Shown in pieces: positions 46,042 through 55,747 of a stretch of 64,000 nt of DNA; the stretch's first letter is position 1, and every line of letters begins with the position of its first letter. The notes beneath the pieces are model-generated. The model had not been told where the DNA came from and made no database searches. It saw only the letters and a list, made by a program, of their open reading frames with translations. Position numbers and translations under genes: made by a program. This DNA comes from Bordetella parapertussis (GTDB lineage: Bacteria > Acidobacteriota > Terriglobia > Bryobacterales > Bryobacteraceae): the NCBI GenBank assembly GCA_943328975.2, contig CALQCC020000004.1:1-64000 (forward strand), in the 5' to 3' direction.

Positions 46042-47982
46042 ATGGAACGTACCGATTTCGAACAGTGGCGATCTAAAGAGGTCGCCCGGCTGTTGGCGCT
46101 GGTGGAAACCGAGCGGCGGTATTACCAGGAAGTGGTCGCGGCGCTGCCCGTGCCGCTGGCGGTGTTGTCGACCGACAATGCCATCGCCTGGGCGAACCGC
46201 AGTTTCCGGCGCTTGTTCGGCTTGCGCTCCGAAGACGTCCGTCGCAAGAATATCGAGCAATTGCTGCTCATTCCAGCACTAGGGGACTGGATTAAAGACG
46301 CCCGCACACAGGCTATGGGAGCCGCCATGGCGACCACCGTCTCCGGGCAAGCAGCTCGACTCACTGCGATTCCGGTGCGGAGCTCAGACGAAGACTCCGA
46401 CGCCGAGATGTTATTGGTGCTGGAGATGGGCGCGGAGCAGGCTCCTACTGTGGTTGACGCGCTTCCGCCCGACCTACCGGCCATCGTGTGGACTGCGGAC
46501 GCGGAATCTACGGATTTCCGGACTGTTGCCGGCGCTGTCGAGGAATTTCTGGGCTATCCGACGTCCCACTGGCTCAACCGGGCAGGTTTTTTCGAAGAAC
46601 GGATTCACCCCGACGATCGGGATTCGACGATCGCCATGTACCAGTCCCTGTTGTCAAAAGGTGGTGATGGGAGCGCGGAGTTCCGCGCAGTCACCGCATC
46701 GGGACAGGTATTTTGGTGCCGTGAGTCGATTCGTGTAGTGCTTACCGAAGGTTCGCCAAACCTGATCACAGGGGTGCTGACCAGCATTGAACGGCGTAAG
46801 AAATTAGAGCAGCAACTGCTTGCCGCGGGCCGCTTGGACGCGATCCAGTCGATGGCAGGACGGCTGGCGCACGACTTGAACAATCCGCTGATGATCATCC
46901 ACGGCTACGGCGAGGAACTGTTGCAGTCGTTGGATCAAAACAGCCCGGCACGTGCCGACGCGGTGGAGATCATGACGGCGGCGGAGCGAATTTCGGCGGT
47001 AGCAGGGCGGTTGACCGAATTGACCCGGCCTCAGGCCCAGATGCAGTCGCTTACCCGGCTAAATCTGGCGGACCTGCTCGCGGGCCAGCGCGCCAGAATC
47101 GCGAAGGCTGCCGGAGGCCGTGTCACACTCGACATGACCTTGGGCATGGCCAAAGTGTGGGCGAAAGCCGACGCAGCGCAGTTATCCGAAGTGATTCTGA
47201 CGCTAGCCTCTCCGGACCGCGAGGGAACACAGGATCGGACGCGCCTGACGGTCACCTGCGACACCGACGTGATCGCGGAACGTGTGCCGGTGAGTCCACT
47301 GGCCCCTGGCAGATATGCGCGGATTGTATTGCGCGATGACGGTCGCGGTTTGGATGCTGGCCAATTGGCGGCGATTTTCGATCCCGTGTTGCACGGAGGC
47401 CGGGCAGAAGGCTTGGCGCTGGCGCGGGCCTATAGCCTGGTACGCGAGTGGGGCGGTGACATTGGGTGCGCTGCCGAACCGTTACATGGAACTACGTTCG
47501 CGATTTATCTGCCCTATGCGGGCCTGTTCGATGAAATGGGTGAGGATGGAACCACGCCCACCGCGGCGCCCGTCCCGGAAGCCGAAGCACCGCTTGTTCC
47601 CGAAGTTGAGCCGCAGCGAGAAACGATTCTGGTAGTGGACGACGAGGCCGGCATTCGCGGTCTGATGCGGAAGATCTTGAAGCGAGAGCGTTATGAAGTG
47701 CTGGAAGCGTCCAGTGCGGAAGAAGCTCTGCAGTTGGCGGCGGCGCACAAGGGAACGATCCACATGCTGCTGACCGACGTTATGCTGCCGGGGATGTTGG
47801 GTCCGGAACTGGCGCGCAAGCTGTATGCGCTGGATTCCTCGCTCAAAGTGCTCTACATTTCAGGCTACACGCAGGACGAATCGGTGCGGACCGGTGAAGT
47901 ACCTCCGGGTGCGCGATTCCTGGCGAAGCCATTTACACTGGGCGCGTTGCTGGGGAAAGTGCGCGAAACGCTGGACGCCTAG
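46042..47982 (+). CDS. Hybrid PAS histidine kinase-receiver with degenerate ATP-binding N-box
   Basis: A 646-aa cytoplasmic protein: PAS at 28-130, a second PAS (PAS_3-like, WTADAE...HPDDRD...) at 145-255, a HisKA domain with H277 (GRLAHDLNNPLMI), an HATPase region 335-490, then a receiver at 527-646 with phospho-acceptor D579 (MLLTDVMLPGM). The N-box expected as QVLLNLAxNARDAM reads VILTLASPDREGTQ, so the magnesium-binding Asn is missing, while G1 (RDDGRGLD) remains. It may be a weak or inactive kinase, perhaps signalling through PAS and receiver only. ATG 46042 is chosen because the upstream frame runs into the comM remnant. Confidence 0.88.
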   Translation: MERTDFEQWRSKEVARLLALVETERRYYQEVVAALPVPLAVLSTDNAIAWANRSFRRLFGLRSEDVRRKNIEQLLLIPALGDWIKDARTQAMGAAMATTVSGQAARLTAIPVRSSDEDSDAEMLLVLEMGAEQAPTVVDALPPDLPAIVWTADAESTDFRTVAGAVEEFLGYPTSHWLNRAGFFEERIHPDDRDSTIAMYQSLLSKGGDGSAEFRAVTASGQVFWCRESIRVVLTEGSPNLITGVLTSIERRKKLEQQLLAAGRLDAIQSMAGRLAHDLNNPLMIIHGYGEELLQSLDQNSPARADAVEIMTAAERISAVAGRLTELTRPQAQMQSLTRLNLADLLAGQRARIAKAAGGRVTLDMTLGMAKVWAKADAAQLSEVILTLASPDREGTQDRTRLTVTCDTDVIAERVPVSPLAPGRYARIVLRDDGRGLDAGQLAAIFDPVLHGGRAEGLALARAYSLVREWGGDIGCAAEPLHGTTFAIYLPYAGLFDEMGEDGTTPTAAPVPEAEAPLVPEVEPQRETILVVDDEAGIRGLMRKILKRERYEVLEASSAEEALQLAAAHKGTIHMLLTDVMLPGMLGPELARKLYALDSSLKVLYISGYTQDESVRTGEVPPGARFLAKPFTLGALLGKVRETLDA

Positions 47983-47984
47983 CG

Positions 47985-48473
47985 CTAATCGTCGGCTGGG
48001 ACTTCATCAGAATCCGCTCGCTGCGCTTGCCGCGGTCGCGGCGGATCTACAGCTTTCGCGAGGACCTGCAGGTCCATTTCCCGATTGGCGGGCGACTCCG
48101 TTCTGGTTACGGCGAGGGGACTTGGCTCCCGTCGACGCCAGATAGTCTTGTCCTTGCATGGCTTGAAGCTGGCGAAATTACAGCGACACGCCGCGCACCG
48201 GTAGCGCTTGGCCCCCAAGTTGAGCATCAGCATGGTGCTGGATGGGGGGTTGTAATACTGCAGGCTCCAGGTGGTGAGTTCCTGGCGATAGCAGCGCGGG
48301 CAACGGGCATATTTCCAGGCTCCGCCCTCCCACATGCTGGTTTCCCACCTCGTTTTGCAACGGCGGCAGCGAAGGTGATAGATGCCGCATAACGATTTCA
48401 GAGCATCCCCAAGCCCGCGGCCGCTAGAAACTTTGATCTCTCGAGTACCGCATTTGGGGCAGGCTAGTTGCAT
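47985..48473 (-). CDS. Zinc-ribbon protein of unknown function
   Basis: A 162-aa protein with four CxxC pairs: CPKC and CRRC in the first 45 residues, CPRC near 58 and CAAC near 95, which should form two zinc ribbons. The C-terminal third is basic and proline-rich and likely disordered. It ends two bases from the convergent kinase gene. Similar small zinc-ribbon proteins are frequent in Acidobacteria, but I know no assigned function. Confidence 0.65.
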   Translation of the reverse strand: MQLACPKCGTREIKVSSGRGLGDALKSLCGIYHLRCRRCKTRWETSMWEGGAWKYARCPRCYRQELTTWSLQYYNPPSSTMLMLNLGAKRYRCAACRCNFASFKPCKDKTIWRRREPSPLAVTRTESPANREMDLQVLAKAVDPPRPRQAQRADSDEVPADD

Positions 48474-48491
48474 TCCAAGGTCTAGAAAGTA

Positions 48492-49361
48492 TTATACGGA
48501 CGTAGACGCTTTGTGGCCACTCAAATACGTTTGCACGTAACGCTTTAACTCGGTGACCAGGGCATCGCAGGTGGCACGTCCACCCTTGACCTTGAGCCCT
48601 TGGATGTCGACCACAGGCAGCAGTTCACGGGTGGTGGAGGTGATGAAGACTTCGTCGGCCGATTCGAGGTCGGCCGGGAGAAGCGTCTTTTCAACCACGC
48701 GGACGCCATTCGCCGGACGGATTTCTTCAATCAAAACCGCGCGCGTGACACCGGGTAAGCATCCCGACGTCAGCGGAGGCGTGTAGACAGTTCCGCCTTG
48801 CGCCACAAAGATGTTGGCGGAGGTGCACTCGGAAACTTCGCCGCGTTCGTTCAGCAGTACCACTTCGTCCAAGCCCTGTTCGTGCGCGCGTTCGTACCAA
48901 GTAAGGTTCTGCGCCCAGGAAGTGTACTTGACGCCGGCAAATTCGTTTCCCGCGTGGCGGCCGTGCGGGACCACGCCGAGGCGCACGCTATCGCCCCACT
49001 GGTAGACGTTGGCGGTGAATGCGAGCACGTCAAATTTCGGCATGAGGGCGTGACCTTCGAACAAACCGCCATGATTACGGACCACGTTGACGCGCAGCGT
49101 TGCATTGGTGGCTTCGTTGGCGCGGATCAATTTGTAGAGCTGCGCTTCCAGCCAAGCGGAATCCGTGGGGAATGGCACGTGCATTTTTTGGGCATCGTGG
49201 GTCATGCGGGCAAAGTGGCGTTCCCAGCAGAACATCACGCCGTCGTAGACACGGATGGTGGAAAAGACGCCCCAGCCAGTGAGGAATCCGGTTTGTCCCG
49301 CGGAGATACTGAGATCCGCCGCGTCGCGGATCTGGTCGTTGTGAAGCATGAGCCGGTGCAT
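48492..49361 (-). CDS. Class IV aminotransferase (IlvE/D-amino-acid/ADC-lyase family)
   Basis: A 289-aa fold-type IV PLP enzyme. It has the early GFLTGWGVFSTIRVYDG segment, PLP-lysine in GVKYTSWAQNL, the EVSECTSANIF signature and the C-terminal TSTTRELLPVVDI. These fit branched-chain or D-amino-acid aminotransferase, or 4-amino-4-deoxychorismate lyase; sequence alone does not decide between them. No biosynthetic neighbours help. Start ATG 49361, with MLHNDQ (49349) possible. Confidence 0.85.
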   Translation of the reverse strand: MHRLMLHNDQIRDAADLSISAGQTGFLTGWGVFSTIRVYDGVMFCWERHFARMTHDAQKMHVPFPTDSAWLEAQLYKLIRANEATNATLRVNVVRNHGGLFEGHALMPKFDVLAFTANVYQWGDSVRLGVVPHGRHAGNEFAGVKYTSWAQNLTWYERAHEQGLDEVVLLNERGEVSECTSANIFVAQGGTVYTPPLTSGCLPGVTRAVLIEEIRPANGVRVVEKTLLPADLESADEVFITSTTRELLPVVDIQGLKVKGGRATCDALVTELKRYVQTYLSGHKASTSV

Positions 49362-49395
49362 TACTTCTGATTCTATCGGCTTGGACTGGTCGCGG

Positions 49396-50583
49396 CTATG
49401 GGAACCGCAGGATTTCGGTGGCTAGCGTTTCGCGGAGTATCACGATAGGGGTGAGCTTTGACGTTTCTCTAACTGCGATAGAAATATTTGGAGCGGTGAT
49501 GCGGGCCAGGAATTCAGGGAATGTGGCTAGGTCTTGCGGAGACTGCTCCCAAGCGACGACCGAGTAGTTGCCCGGGGCGAGACCGGAGATGCGGAAGACG
49601 CCTTGCGGGTCGGGCTCGGCGTTGCGGATACCAGCGGTCGGGTCCCAGGGAGCGGGCGTTTTAGGCCAGAGGGTTACCAGCGCTCCAGTCGTGGTGCCCA
49701 TGAGCGTGGCCGCGTTGGACGAGAGCACGACTTCGTTATCGGAGATGGATTTCACATAGGTACCGGGATCCAGTGATTCAAAGGACCAGAAGTATTTGAG
49801 CGGCGCAAGATTACGGATCCGGAATGTCCCGTCAGCGGCGACTGTACCGAGCACCGGGGCTGCTGCAGCTTCCGCGGGCGAGAGGATTACGGAGACCGGA
49901 AGCTTGGCGGAGCCTTCGATGGTGATGCGTCCGGCGACCTCGAATCCAGGGGCGAGTTTCAACATGAGGCCGTCGATGTTGCCTGTAACGTCGATGTCGG
50001 CACGGGCGAAAACGCGCGCGGGCGATTCGGGTCCGGCTGAGCGGCCGGGCGTGGTACGGACCAGAAGTGTGTACCGCCCTGGAGGAAGATCCTCGATTTC
50101 GAATGCACCGGTTGCGGCATTTACGTTGGCGAAGTCGACCGACGCGCCTGTGGAATCGGTGACATTCACCTGCGCCTGCACGTTCGCCGGGGTGACTGTG
50201 CCGCGAACCGAATACGTATGGCCCCGCTGCATTTCGATCTGGATACCGGAGCCTGTGTCCGTGAGTAGCGTGGTCGGCAAGTTGCGGTCGATCACGCTGG
50301 GGAGCAAGAGAGCGTTTGGATTGCGAGTGCTCGACGCAGGGTCTTCGGCGCGAAGGTAGTAGCGGCCCTGCTCGATGTTCTGGATCTGAAATTCGCCGCG
50401 CGCGTCGGCGGTGGCGTTGCGGCCTATCGAGACAGGCTGCTTGCGTCCGTTGCGGAAATCGTAGCGCAGGACGGTCACGCGGGCGTTCTTCACCGGAGCG
50501 CCATCGGCATCAATGACGCGGCCACTCAGCTCAGTTTGCGCGGAGGCCAGCGTCGCGAACAGCAGCAACAGAGGAAACTTCAC
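49396..50583 (-). CDS. Secreted carboxypeptidase-regulatory-like protein, paralog 3
   Basis: A 395-aa exported protein with a signal peptide (MKFPLLLLFATLASAQ) and several CarboxypepD_reg-like beta-sandwich units (LSGRVIDADGAPVKNARVTV..., YSVRGTVTPANVQAQ...). Start is GTG 50583, which overlaps the stop of the preceding paralog (GTGA). The C-terminus, NYSVVAWEQSPQDLATFPEF followed by ...LRETLATEILRFP, matches the ends of the other two paralogs. It is the shortest of three tandem relatives. Function is unknown; a surface or cell-wall structural role is a guess. Confidence 0.75.
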   Translation of the reverse strand: MKFPLLLLFATLASAQTELSGRVIDADGAPVKNARVTVLRYDFRNGRKQPVSIGRNATADARGEFQIQNIEQGRYYLRAEDPASSTRNPNALLLPSVIDRNLPTTLLTDTGSGIQIEMQRGHTYSVRGTVTPANVQAQVNVTDSTGASVDFANVNAATGAFEIEDLPPGRYTLLVRTTPGRSAGPESPARVFARADIDVTGNIDGLMLKLAPGFEVAGRITIEGSAKLPVSVILSPAEAAAAPVLGTVAADGTFRIRNLAPLKYFWSFESLDPGTYVKSISDNEVVLSSNAATLMGTTTGALVTLWPKTPAPWDPTAGIRNAEPDPQGVFRISGLAPGNYSVVAWEQSPQDLATFPEFLARITAPNISIAVRETSKLTPIVILRETLATEILRFP

Positions 50584-52319
50584 GGGAACTGCGCCATCTC
50601 TTTTTCGACGGCTTCGCGGGAGATCACCTTGGGTTCGACGGCGACAGACTCGCCTTCGGCCAGCGTCACTTTTGTCGCCAGCGCGGTGAAGCGGGCCAGG
50701 AACTCGGGGACACGAAGATAGTCGGTGTTGAGGGTTCCCCATGCAGCCACGTAGTAGTCGCCGGGAGCCAGGCCCTGCGCGCGGAGCGAAACGATTGGAG
50801 CGGTGAAGCGTACGTCACCGGTGATGCTGCCGGGATTCGGCGTGCGCGGCCAGATCGTGATGGAGGCTCCACCTTGCGGGGCTTCACCTTTGTCGGTGCG
50901 CGGCGTGGCAGTGATCTCCGCACCTTTGTCTGAGATCACGATATCGAGTACCCCGCCCGTGCCGGAGGCCAGATCCATCGGCGCGCGCGTTACGTCCAGA
51001 CCGCCGAAGCGGATCGACTTCACATACGCATTGGCGGGCAACGGCGCGATTTGCAGCAGCCGGTTTAAGGCAGGAATGTTGGAAATACGATAGGTCCCGT
51101 CACTATTGACGGTCGCAGCGAGTTGTGCGCCGGGGCCTTCTGTTGCCAGCAACGTAATGTTCGGCATGCGCACTTGAGGCCCGGCCGGACCGGCTGCGGC
51201 AGGCATCGATGCCATGAAGGTTTGTAAGTCCACGCCACCTTCTATCGTGACGCGACCGCTGATCTCCGCGCCCTCGGTCATGCGAATGGTCACATCGTTG
51301 AGATCGGAGGTTCCGACGTTCACGTCGAGCCGTCCACTCAGGTTGGTAGCGGCGGCGGCTCCGGCAGGGCGGACTGCGATGGCTGGTCCCGGACTGATGG
51401 CGGGTGGAGGAACAGCTGCGGCAGCCTGTCTAGTGGAGCGCACCACGATCGTATACGCGCCGGGCTGCAGCCCATGGATCTCAAATGTGCCTTTGGCTCC
51501 GTTTGTATTGAAGGTGACTCCTAGCGGCGTGGCTGCACCCCCTTTGGGAAACACGGTGAGCTGCATGTTTTGGCCCGAGGCCGGGTCCGATACGCCGCCG
51601 TGAATGGAGTACGTGCGTCCGCGCTGCATTCGGACGCGGACGTTGGGGACTTCCGTAGAACCCACGTCAATCGCGACCGCACCACGGGCGTCCAGTGAAC
51701 TCGGATAGTAGGTAGGCAGATTCATTTCCAGCGCGCTGCGGCCGCGGATTTCGTTGAAGGTCGTGGAGACTGAGCTGGAGGCCTGCACATAGTAGCGTCC
51801 GGGGGGAACGTTGGGAAGCCGGAACGCGCCGCGATCGTCGGTGTTGAGAGCCGCCGGATTGATACCCAAGGTTAGTTTGCCTTGGTTGAAGGTGTAGCGC
51901 ATCAGCGCCACCAGCACGCCGGAGAGCGGCTCGCCGTCCGCATCGGTGACCATACCGCTAACCACTGCGAGAGGTGTGAGGCGAAGCTCGATTCCGCTCT
52001 TGGTCTCGCCCGCGGCCACTTCGAAGTTGACTACTGGGATGCCGCCCGCTGGGTTCCGCGTGGGCGTGTAACCGTTCCGTTGCGCACTGGTTGTGTACTT
52101 CCCCGGCGCGATGTTTTCCACTGTGAAGCGCCCGTCGCTGGAGGTCACTTCGACATAGCTGGTGGCCTGCTGACCGGCGAGCGCGACGGCTGCGATGAGG
52201 CGGACGGTGACCTTGCCAATCGGTTCGCCAGTGGACGAGACCACGCGGCCCTCTACACGGCTGGCTTGTTGCGCGATCGCGAACGACGCTGCCAGGAGGA
52301 GGATGAACATTGCCCGCAT
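50580..52319 (-). CDS. Secreted carboxypeptidase-regulatory-like protein, paralog 2
   Basis: A 579-aa exported protein: signal peptide MRAMFILLLAASFAIAQQ, then repeated CarboxypepD_reg-like domains (VEGRVVSSTGEPIGKVTVRL, VSGMVTDADGEPLSGVLVAL), each with an APGKY or PPGRYY turn. The final block (GDYYVAAWGTLNTDYLRVPE...SREAVEKEMAQFP) is shared by the three paralogs. It starts 4 bases after the stop of paralog 1 and is coupled to paralog 3, so all three form one operon. Confidence 0.78.
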   Translation of the reverse strand: MRAMFILLLAASFAIAQQASRVEGRVVSSTGEPIGKVTVRLIAAVALAGQQATSYVEVTSSDGRFTVENIAPGKYTTSAQRNGYTPTRNPAGGIPVVNFEVAAGETKSGIELRLTPLAVVSGMVTDADGEPLSGVLVALMRYTFNQGKLTLGINPAALNTDDRGAFRLPNVPPGRYYVQASSSVSTTFNEIRGRSALEMNLPTYYPSSLDARGAVAIDVGSTEVPNVRVRMQRGRTYSIHGGVSDPASGQNMQLTVFPKGGAATPLGVTFNTNGAKGTFEIHGLQPGAYTIVVRSTRQAAAAVPPPAISPGPAIAVRPAGAAAATNLSGRLDVNVGTSDLNDVTIRMTEGAEISGRVTIEGGVDLQTFMASMPAAAGPAGPQVRMPNITLLATEGPGAQLAATVNSDGTYRISNIPALNRLLQIAPLPANAYVKSIRFGGLDVTRAPMDLASGTGGVLDIVISDKGAEITATPRTDKGEAPQGGASITIWPRTPNPGSITGDVRFTAPIVSLRAQGLAPGDYYVAAWGTLNTDYLRVPEFLARFTALATKVTLAEGESVAVEPKVISREAVEKEMAQFP

Positions 52320-52323
52320 GTTT

Positions 52324-54162
52324 CTAGGGTAGCTTGGCGAATTCCGCGATGGCTTTCTCGCGAGAGATGAGTTTGGTCTGGGCGGTTGCCTTGCCGTTGG
52401 CGTCGAGCTTTACGTTCGCCGCCTCGCCCGAAAATCCGGCGAGGAATGGAGCGTATTGGGCCAGCCCAGGCTCGGGCAGGTCTTCCCATGCGGCAGACGC
52501 ATAGTCGCCGGGGGCAACATTGGTGAACTTGAATGCGCCGTTTTGATCGGTGGTGGCGATGCGGATGCTGCCGGTAGCGTTCGATTGATCCGGCGTCTTC
52601 GGCCACACGCTCACGGTGATGCCTGCAATGGGGTCGCCCTTGCTGTTCGAAACGGTGCCGCTGATTTCGCCGCTGCCTTTTGCCAGCGTGATGTCGAGTT
52701 GTCCGGTGCCGCCTTGCGTAAGATCCAGCGGCGAGCGTGTGATATCGGTCCCGCCGAAGCGGACGGCTTTCACGTAGTAGCCTTGCGGGAGGTTCGCGGC
52801 AGTCACGTAGTATCGCGCCGGGCTGACGTTGGTAACGCGGAAGGTTCCGTCCGCGTTGACGGTTGTGGAAGGCCCGTTGATGGCGAAGCTGCTGGTTGGC
52901 GCCACACGAATGTTCGGCAGCCGAACCGGGGGCTGCGGCGTGCCGCCGGGCAAGGGGAGCAGTCCAGGCTGCGGTCCAGCGGGCATGTCCTTGCGAAGAT
53001 CGTCGAGCGTGCCGTTCTCGAACTGGAGCGCTCCGGTAAGCTCGCCGCCACCGGACAACTGGAACACTATGTCGTTGACGTCGCTATTCGGGATAGTGAC
53101 TTGCGCGGAACCCGAAGCCTGCGTGGTGGTGCCGGAGACGCTTTGTCCCATCGCCATCATCATCACGCCGTTGCCGCTGGCGATCTGGAGAGTATCGCCT
53201 AAGATCCCTCGCAAAGAGTGCGTGCCGGGCAACAGGTTGCGCAGGTCGAATTTGCCTTGAGCATCGGCTCGCACCGAGTTTGCGATCACGTTGTTTACGC
53301 TGATGCCGTCGGTGGTGGGGGCGTTCTCGGGGAACAACACCATGACCAGCGCGTTCGCGGCGGGCTGGCCAGTGGCGCCGTTGATCACCGTGCCACGCGC
53401 GCGAAAGACGCGCTCGCGGCGTACGCGGATGTTGGCCTGCGACTCGGTTCCAACACTGATGTCGAAGGCCGAGGCTCCCTGCATGTCGAGAGCGTTGGGG
53501 AAATAAGTGGAGACGTTCGTGGTCGCCGGGACCACGCGACCAGGCTGAGGTGGATTGACTAGATTGGTGTTGGCGGCAGCCCTCACATCCGCCATCACGT
53601 AGTAACGGCCCGGCATGAGTCCAGCAATGCGGAAGCTGCCCTGATCGTCCGTGAAGCCGCCGGTGCCTTCGGTGCGCAACACTCGCTGGCCGTTCACATA
53701 GGCGTAGCGTGAGGCGCGGACCTGAATGCTGGGGACGCCGTCACCTTCCTGGTCGGTCACGCGACCCATGATGACGCCTTGTTGGTTCATGGCGATCACC
53801 AGCTTGTTGAGCTTGGTGCCCTCCGTCAGAGCCAACACCGTTCCAGTGCCGCCGATCGTGCGTGCGCCGTACCGTTGTGGGATGTAGCCGTTGCGCTCGG
53901 CGAGCAATTGATAGCTACCGGGCCGGACGTCATCGATAGTGAAGTTGCCTTCGTCGTCGACCGTTTCGGAGTAGTTGGTATTGCCGGGTGCGTTGGGAGT
54001 TCCCGCGTTGGATTGCAGGCGAACGGTAGCTTTACGCAGTGGCTCGCCCGAGGTATTGGTGACGCGGCCTTGCAGGCGGATCCTCTTCTGTTCAGCATCG
54101 GCGGCGGGTTGCTGAGCGAAGGTGAACGAGGCGAGGAGTGCGGTCAGCAGGAAGAACTTCAT
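52324..54162 (-). CDS. Secreted carboxypeptidase-regulatory-like protein, paralog 1
   Basis: A 612-aa exported protein, the first and longest of the array: signal peptide MKFFLLTALLASFTFAQQ, CarboxypepD_reg-like units (LQGRVTNTSGEPLRKATVRL, IMGRVTDQEGDGVPSIQVRA, ISGTVSNSKGDPIAGITVSV) and the shared C-terminus ending SREKAIAEFAKLP. The middle contains Ser/Thr/Pro- and Gly-rich stretches. The start MKFF is chosen because the 12 codons above it are not signal-like. No catalytic motif is visible; the units are non-enzymatic Ig-like folds. Confidence 0.78.
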   Translation of the reverse strand: MKFFLLTALLASFTFAQQPAADAEQKRIRLQGRVTNTSGEPLRKATVRLQSNAGTPNAPGNTNYSETVDDEGNFTIDDVRPGSYQLLAERNGYIPQRYGARTIGGTGTVLALTEGTKLNKLVIAMNQQGVIMGRVTDQEGDGVPSIQVRASRYAYVNGQRVLRTEGTGGFTDDQGSFRIAGLMPGRYYVMADVRAAANTNLVNPPQPGRVVPATTNVSTYFPNALDMQGASAFDISVGTESQANIRVRRERVFRARGTVINGATGQPAANALVMVLFPENAPTTDGISVNNVIANSVRADAQGKFDLRNLLPGTHSLRGILGDTLQIASGNGVMMMAMGQSVSGTTTQASGSAQVTIPNSDVNDIVFQLSGGGELTGALQFENGTLDDLRKDMPAGPQPGLLPLPGGTPQPPVRLPNIRVAPTSSFAINGPSTTVNADGTFRVTNVSPARYYVTAANLPQGYYVKAVRFGGTDITRSPLDLTQGGTGQLDITLAKGSGEISGTVSNSKGDPIAGITVSVWPKTPDQSNATGSIRIATTDQNGAFKFTNVAPGDYASAAWEDLPEPGLAQYAPFLAGFSGEAANVKLDANGKATAQTKLISREKAIAEFAKLP

Positions 54163-54204
54163 ATCGAAGATTGTATTCTGCCGGCGATTTAGTTCCAACG
54201 GGGG

Positions 54205-55686
54205 CTATTTATTTCCGAGCCGCAGGATTCCACGCCGCAGTTTCGGGGAGCGTTGCAGCAGGTGCAAGTAGGCTGTCTCTTCCGGTCCATTTTTGGCGCG
54301 AACAATTTCGTCCGATGCGGTTTCACTTCCCCGCACACGCTTTACGATCGCGGGCCACGCGTCGCCGCGCCCGATCTTTTGCGCGAACGTCCGCAGTGAG
54401 AAAGTTCGCCAATCTTCCAGCGTTGGTCCGTAGAACATCGGCGCCACGGCCATGCGTCGCAGCGTTGCGGGCGGCGTGCGATATCCAGGCCGCGCTGCTA
54501 GCTTCTTCTCTTCTGCGTCAATGATGCTCTGGATTTCCGGGGACGCTGAACAGAAGCCGAGCTTACGGTAGAACCAGTAAGCTCCCGATTGCACCGCTTC
54601 TTCGTTTTCGTGACCCAATTGATAGGGGTCAATGGAGAAGCAAGTGGCTCCAGTTTGTTGGCGGCAGAACTTGAGGAAACGCGCGTAGAGCCACGCGGAT
54701 TCGCCGTCGCGGAAGGTGTAGTACAGATTAAAGCCGACCTCCATGCGATCGAAGAACGTGAGCGTTTCAAGGTAGCCCAGCGGCACACCGTTTTTGAAAA
54801 AGATGCCTCCGTGATATGCGCGCAGCGGCAAACGCGCGGCGGGTGGAATGCCGAGCCAGTAGAGATCCACGCCGCGGCCTAAGTCAGCGTGATAAACGTG
54901 TTTCAGGTCGGGATAGCAGAAACCCCACAGCTCGCGATAACGGATGGCGGAGGTGTCGATCGAGACATCGAGCACCCGCCGAGCCTCGGCGAGCGGGAGG
55001 CGCCGCGTGGGAATGCGCGGACCCGCCAGCTCGGTTTCGAGCGATACGTCGCGACGCTTGAGTAACGGCTGTTTGTGATAAAAAGTCTTGTCTCGCGGGA
55101 GCCGAGCATGCGTGCGACTGGCATTCGCGCTGATCTCGAACAACAGAACCAGTTCCAGCGAGTCATACGTGGGCGCGTCGAGGCTCTCAAGCAGCCAGCG
55201 CAAATCGCCGCGCAACGCAGCGAACCAACGCTGCCAATCGATGTGCGGCTCGACGGTCCAATCCTCGGCGGCGAGGGGGGCCAAGCGCGCCAGCACGGGA
55301 CCCAACCGATCCGCGTGTAAATAATTCTCCCAATCTATTTTGAGGTTGTCGCCATGTCGACGAGAGAGGATTTGCGCGAACGCATGACTGTAATTGGTAG
55401 AGATGGCCGAGCCCGCAATGCCGGAAACCTCGCCGTCTTCAAAGGGCCACGGATCCACTCCTTGCAGGCGGTCCGCGAAGGTGAGCAGGATTTGGTCGGC
55501 CAAGCGGAGCACACGCGGGCTGTGTGGGTAAGCGCGCAGGAACAACGCGGCCTCGTGGAGCTGAATGAGTTTCTCCGGATCGCGCAGTCGCGTGGTGCGC
55601 AGGCGGTCGAGCAACTGCGCCGATATTCGTTCGGATTCAGGGCCGAAAATGCCCTTGAGTGCGGCCAGTTGTTCGAGCGCGGACAT
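54205..55686 (-). CDS. Unknown protein with GNAT-like C-terminal domain
   Basis: A 493-aa cytoplasmic protein. The N-terminal 300 residues are helical and unrecognised. Residues about 315-430 (AYHGGIFFKNGVPLGYLETL..., SIDPYQLGHENEEAVQSGAY, WFYRKLGF) look like a GNAT acyltransferase fold, where the last motif often marks the acetyl-CoA-proximal helix. The start is uncertain: ATG 55686 (MSALEQLAALKG), or ATG 55749, which would overlap the divergent transketolase start codon. Confidence 0.6.
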   Translation of the reverse strand: MSALEQLAALKGIFGPESERISAQLLDRLRTTRLRDPEKLIQLHEAALFLRAYPHSPRVLRLADQILLTFADRLQGVDPWPFEDGEVSGIAGSAISTNYSHAFAQILSRRHGDNLKIDWENYLHADRLGPVLARLAPLAAEDWTVEPHIDWQRWFAALRGDLRWLLESLDAPTYDSLELVLLFEISANASRTHARLPRDKTFYHKQPLLKRRDVSLETELAGPRIPTRRLPLAEARRVLDVSIDTSAIRYRELWGFCYPDLKHVYHADLGRGVDLYWLGIPPAARLPLRAYHGGIFFKNGVPLGYLETLTFFDRMEVGFNLYYTFRDGESAWLYARFLKFCRQQTGATCFSIDPYQLGHENEEAVQSGAYWFYRKLGFCSASPEIQSIIDAEEKKLAARPGYRTPPATLRRMAVAPMFYGPTLEDWRTFSLRTFAQKIGRGDAWPAIVKRVRGSETASDEIVRAKNGPEETAYLHLLQRSPKLRRGILRLGNK

Positions 55687-55747
55687 CTGCTTGAGTGTAG
55701 CGTGGAAGGCGGATATTTCAGTGTCGGATGTTACAGTAAAAGACGTC

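Noticed and set aside
49396-54162. The three large secreted proteins as carboxypeptidases
   Set aside because: They contain only regulatory-like beta-sandwich units and no zinc-peptidase motif (HxxE...H).
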